Source: an uncultured Pseudomonadota bacterium (GTDB taxonomy: Bacteria; Desulfobacterota_B; Binatia; UBA9968). From it: DNA of 5,019 bases. A program made the position numbers and the translations under genes. The notes under the pieces were generated by a model. That model did not search any database and was not told where the DNA came from. It saw nothing but the letters and a program-made list of their open reading frames with translations. Within the stretch, counting starts at the first letter, position 1; the number at the start of each line of letters is the position of its first letter. The stretch is taken from contig CAMLCX010000394.1 of NCBI GenBank assembly GCA_946478635.1, positions 1 to 5,019 of the forward strand. The letters run 5' to 3'. Shown in pieces: positions 4,280 through 5,019 of this stretch.

Positions 4280-4924
4280 ATGATGACTAACCGAATTGCG
4301 TTGCTATTTGGGATTTTGATTGGAATCTCGGGCTGTTCCACCGCCTCGTATACGCCGAATGCCACTTTATTGTTCGGGTTCGCCCAATACCAGGGTGAAA
4401 TGCAGCGGTTGGCGAGTTCCTCGACACGATGGCCCGAGCGGCAGCGGGCCGGGAGCACATTGAAGACGATCATTACGGCCACCGTCGGGGGGTCGTCGGA
4501 ATTTTATCGTCTGGTCGATCTCGATGTTAGAAAAAGAGAGTTTGTGCTTACCATGCGCGATGATGCAGTGCGGCCCGACCGGGTAAAAGAAATGACCGAT
4601 GAATTGGTTCAAATGGACGAGGAAATCGCCGCACTCAAGCCGGTCATCCGCACCCAGCTCGCGGCGGCGCGCTTTGAGAGCGACCCGGGCCAGCGCATTG
4701 AAGACGCCGCGACTCGCGGGATGCTCAGTTTGGCGCTGGATGGCTTCTCATCGAACAACACGGCGCGCGGATTCGGGGCGCCTTCGACCAAAGTCGGCCA
4801 GTTTGTAGTCACCGATCTCGGCGCATTTTCTACGGTTCGTAACTCCGAAGGCCACATGTTTCGCTGCTTTGTGTTTGGCGTTCCGGAAGAGGGTGCCGGC
4901 GTCAAATGCGAGCCGGCCAACTAG
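4280..4924 (+). CDS. Small lipoprotein of unknown function
   Basis: The product is 214 residues from ATG 4280. It begins with a short charged stretch (MMTNR), a hydrophobic core IALLFGILIG and the lipobox I-S-G-C with Cys19 as the acylated residue. Ser at +2 fits sorting to the outer membrane in a diderm. The mature part has a charged helical stretch around residues 100-132 (many Glu, Asp, Lys, Arg) that may form a coiled coil, then a Gly/Ser/Thr-rich part, and two late cysteines (196 and 210) that could pair. I recognise no family. A GTG at 4265 would add five residues. ATG 4283 is an equally good start, and no convincing Shine-Dalgarno sequence supports any of them. The gene is transcribed away from the caspase operon across a 239-base gap, so a shared regulatory region is possible, but no functional link is shown. 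No clear terminator follows; only a 4-bp CACC/GGTG stem is seen at 4935-4947. Confidence 0.75.
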   Translation: MMTNRIALLFGILIGISGCSTASYTPNATLLFGFAQYQGEMQRLASSSTRWPERQRAGSTLKTIITATVGGSSEFYRLVDLDVRKREFVLTMRDDAVRPDRVKEMTDELVQMDEEIAALKPVIRTQLAAARFESDPGQRIEDAATRGMLSLALDGFSSNNTARGFGAPSTKVGQFVVTDLGAFSTVRNSEGHMFRCFVFGVPEEGAGVKCEPAN

Positions 4925-5019
4925 TGTAGTGTCTCACCCTGTTGGTGCTTTATCCGGCGTATAGTCTCCGCCAAGAACCTACCGTGGCTGAGCTGCAATC
5001 GAACCTCGGAATATCTCCC

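Noticed and set aside
4189..4482. A 97-codon minus-strand frame across the lipoprotein start
   Set aside because: It is antisense to the signal peptide region, has no ribosome site and no domain signal; the lipoprotein reading explains the sequence better.
4925..5019. Intrinsic terminator or new gene after the lipoprotein
   Set aside because: Only a 4-bp CACC/GGTG stem with a poor T-tract is present, and no frame with a ribosome site starts before the window ends.

Overview
This looks like a bacterial chromosomal window of moderate GC content (mid-50s by eye, not counted). A lipobox protein and a likely BON-domain protein suggest a diderm (Gram-negative type) host. Tandem caspase-like genes, dispersed palindromic repeats and a conserved but uncharacterised membrane protein would suit a soil or sediment lineage such as Acidobacteriota or a deltaproteobacterial-type group. 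That placement is a guess; nothing here fixes the phylum.

Layout: (1) Positions 1-48 hold the last 15 codons of a plus-strand gene, probably a BON-domain protein, followed by a 12-bp perfect hairpin. (2) Positions 49-384 carry no convincing gene but are rich in structure: the hairpin, a degenerate 9-bp tandem array, a 24-bp perfect palindrome, an 8-bp inverted repeat, and a small hairpin suited to ending the minus-strand gene next door. (3) 385-1077 (minus) encodes a multi-pass membrane protein of a conserved family of unknown function. (4) 1111-1300 has the form of a MITE-like element: 22-bp imperfect terminal inverted repeats, a central hairpin, and the common CCTGAGC-TTGTCGAAGG type repeat. 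It lies in the gap between the membrane-protein gene and the caspase operon. (5) 1329-1351 is a strong hairpin at the 3' end of that operon. (6) 1357-3126 (minus) encodes a 589-residue fusion of an N-terminal alpha/beta hydrolase and a C-terminal caspase-like (C14) protease. (7) 3213-4025 (minus) encodes a 270-residue stand-alone caspase-like protease. (8) 4026-4264 is a divergent promoter region with a good sigma70-type promoter for the caspase genes and a shared 9-mer in inverted orientation. (9) 4280-4924 (plus) encodes a small lipoprotein of unknown function. The last 95 bases show nothing I can support.

The centrepiece is the two-gene operon: a minimal caspase-like protease is transcribed first, then a two-enzyme protein carrying a second caspase domain and a serine-hydrolase domain. 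Both proteases keep the His-Cys dyad and the acidic residues expected of an Arg/Lys-specific metacaspase/orthocaspase. An Arg-rich linker joins hydrolase to protease in the large protein. A plausible but unproven reading is a proteolytic relay, in which the small protease (or self-cleavage) releases or switches on the hydrolase, for example in a stress, cell-death or anti-phage response. No sensor, CRISPR, toxin-antitoxin or phage gene is visible in the window, so the trigger is unknown.
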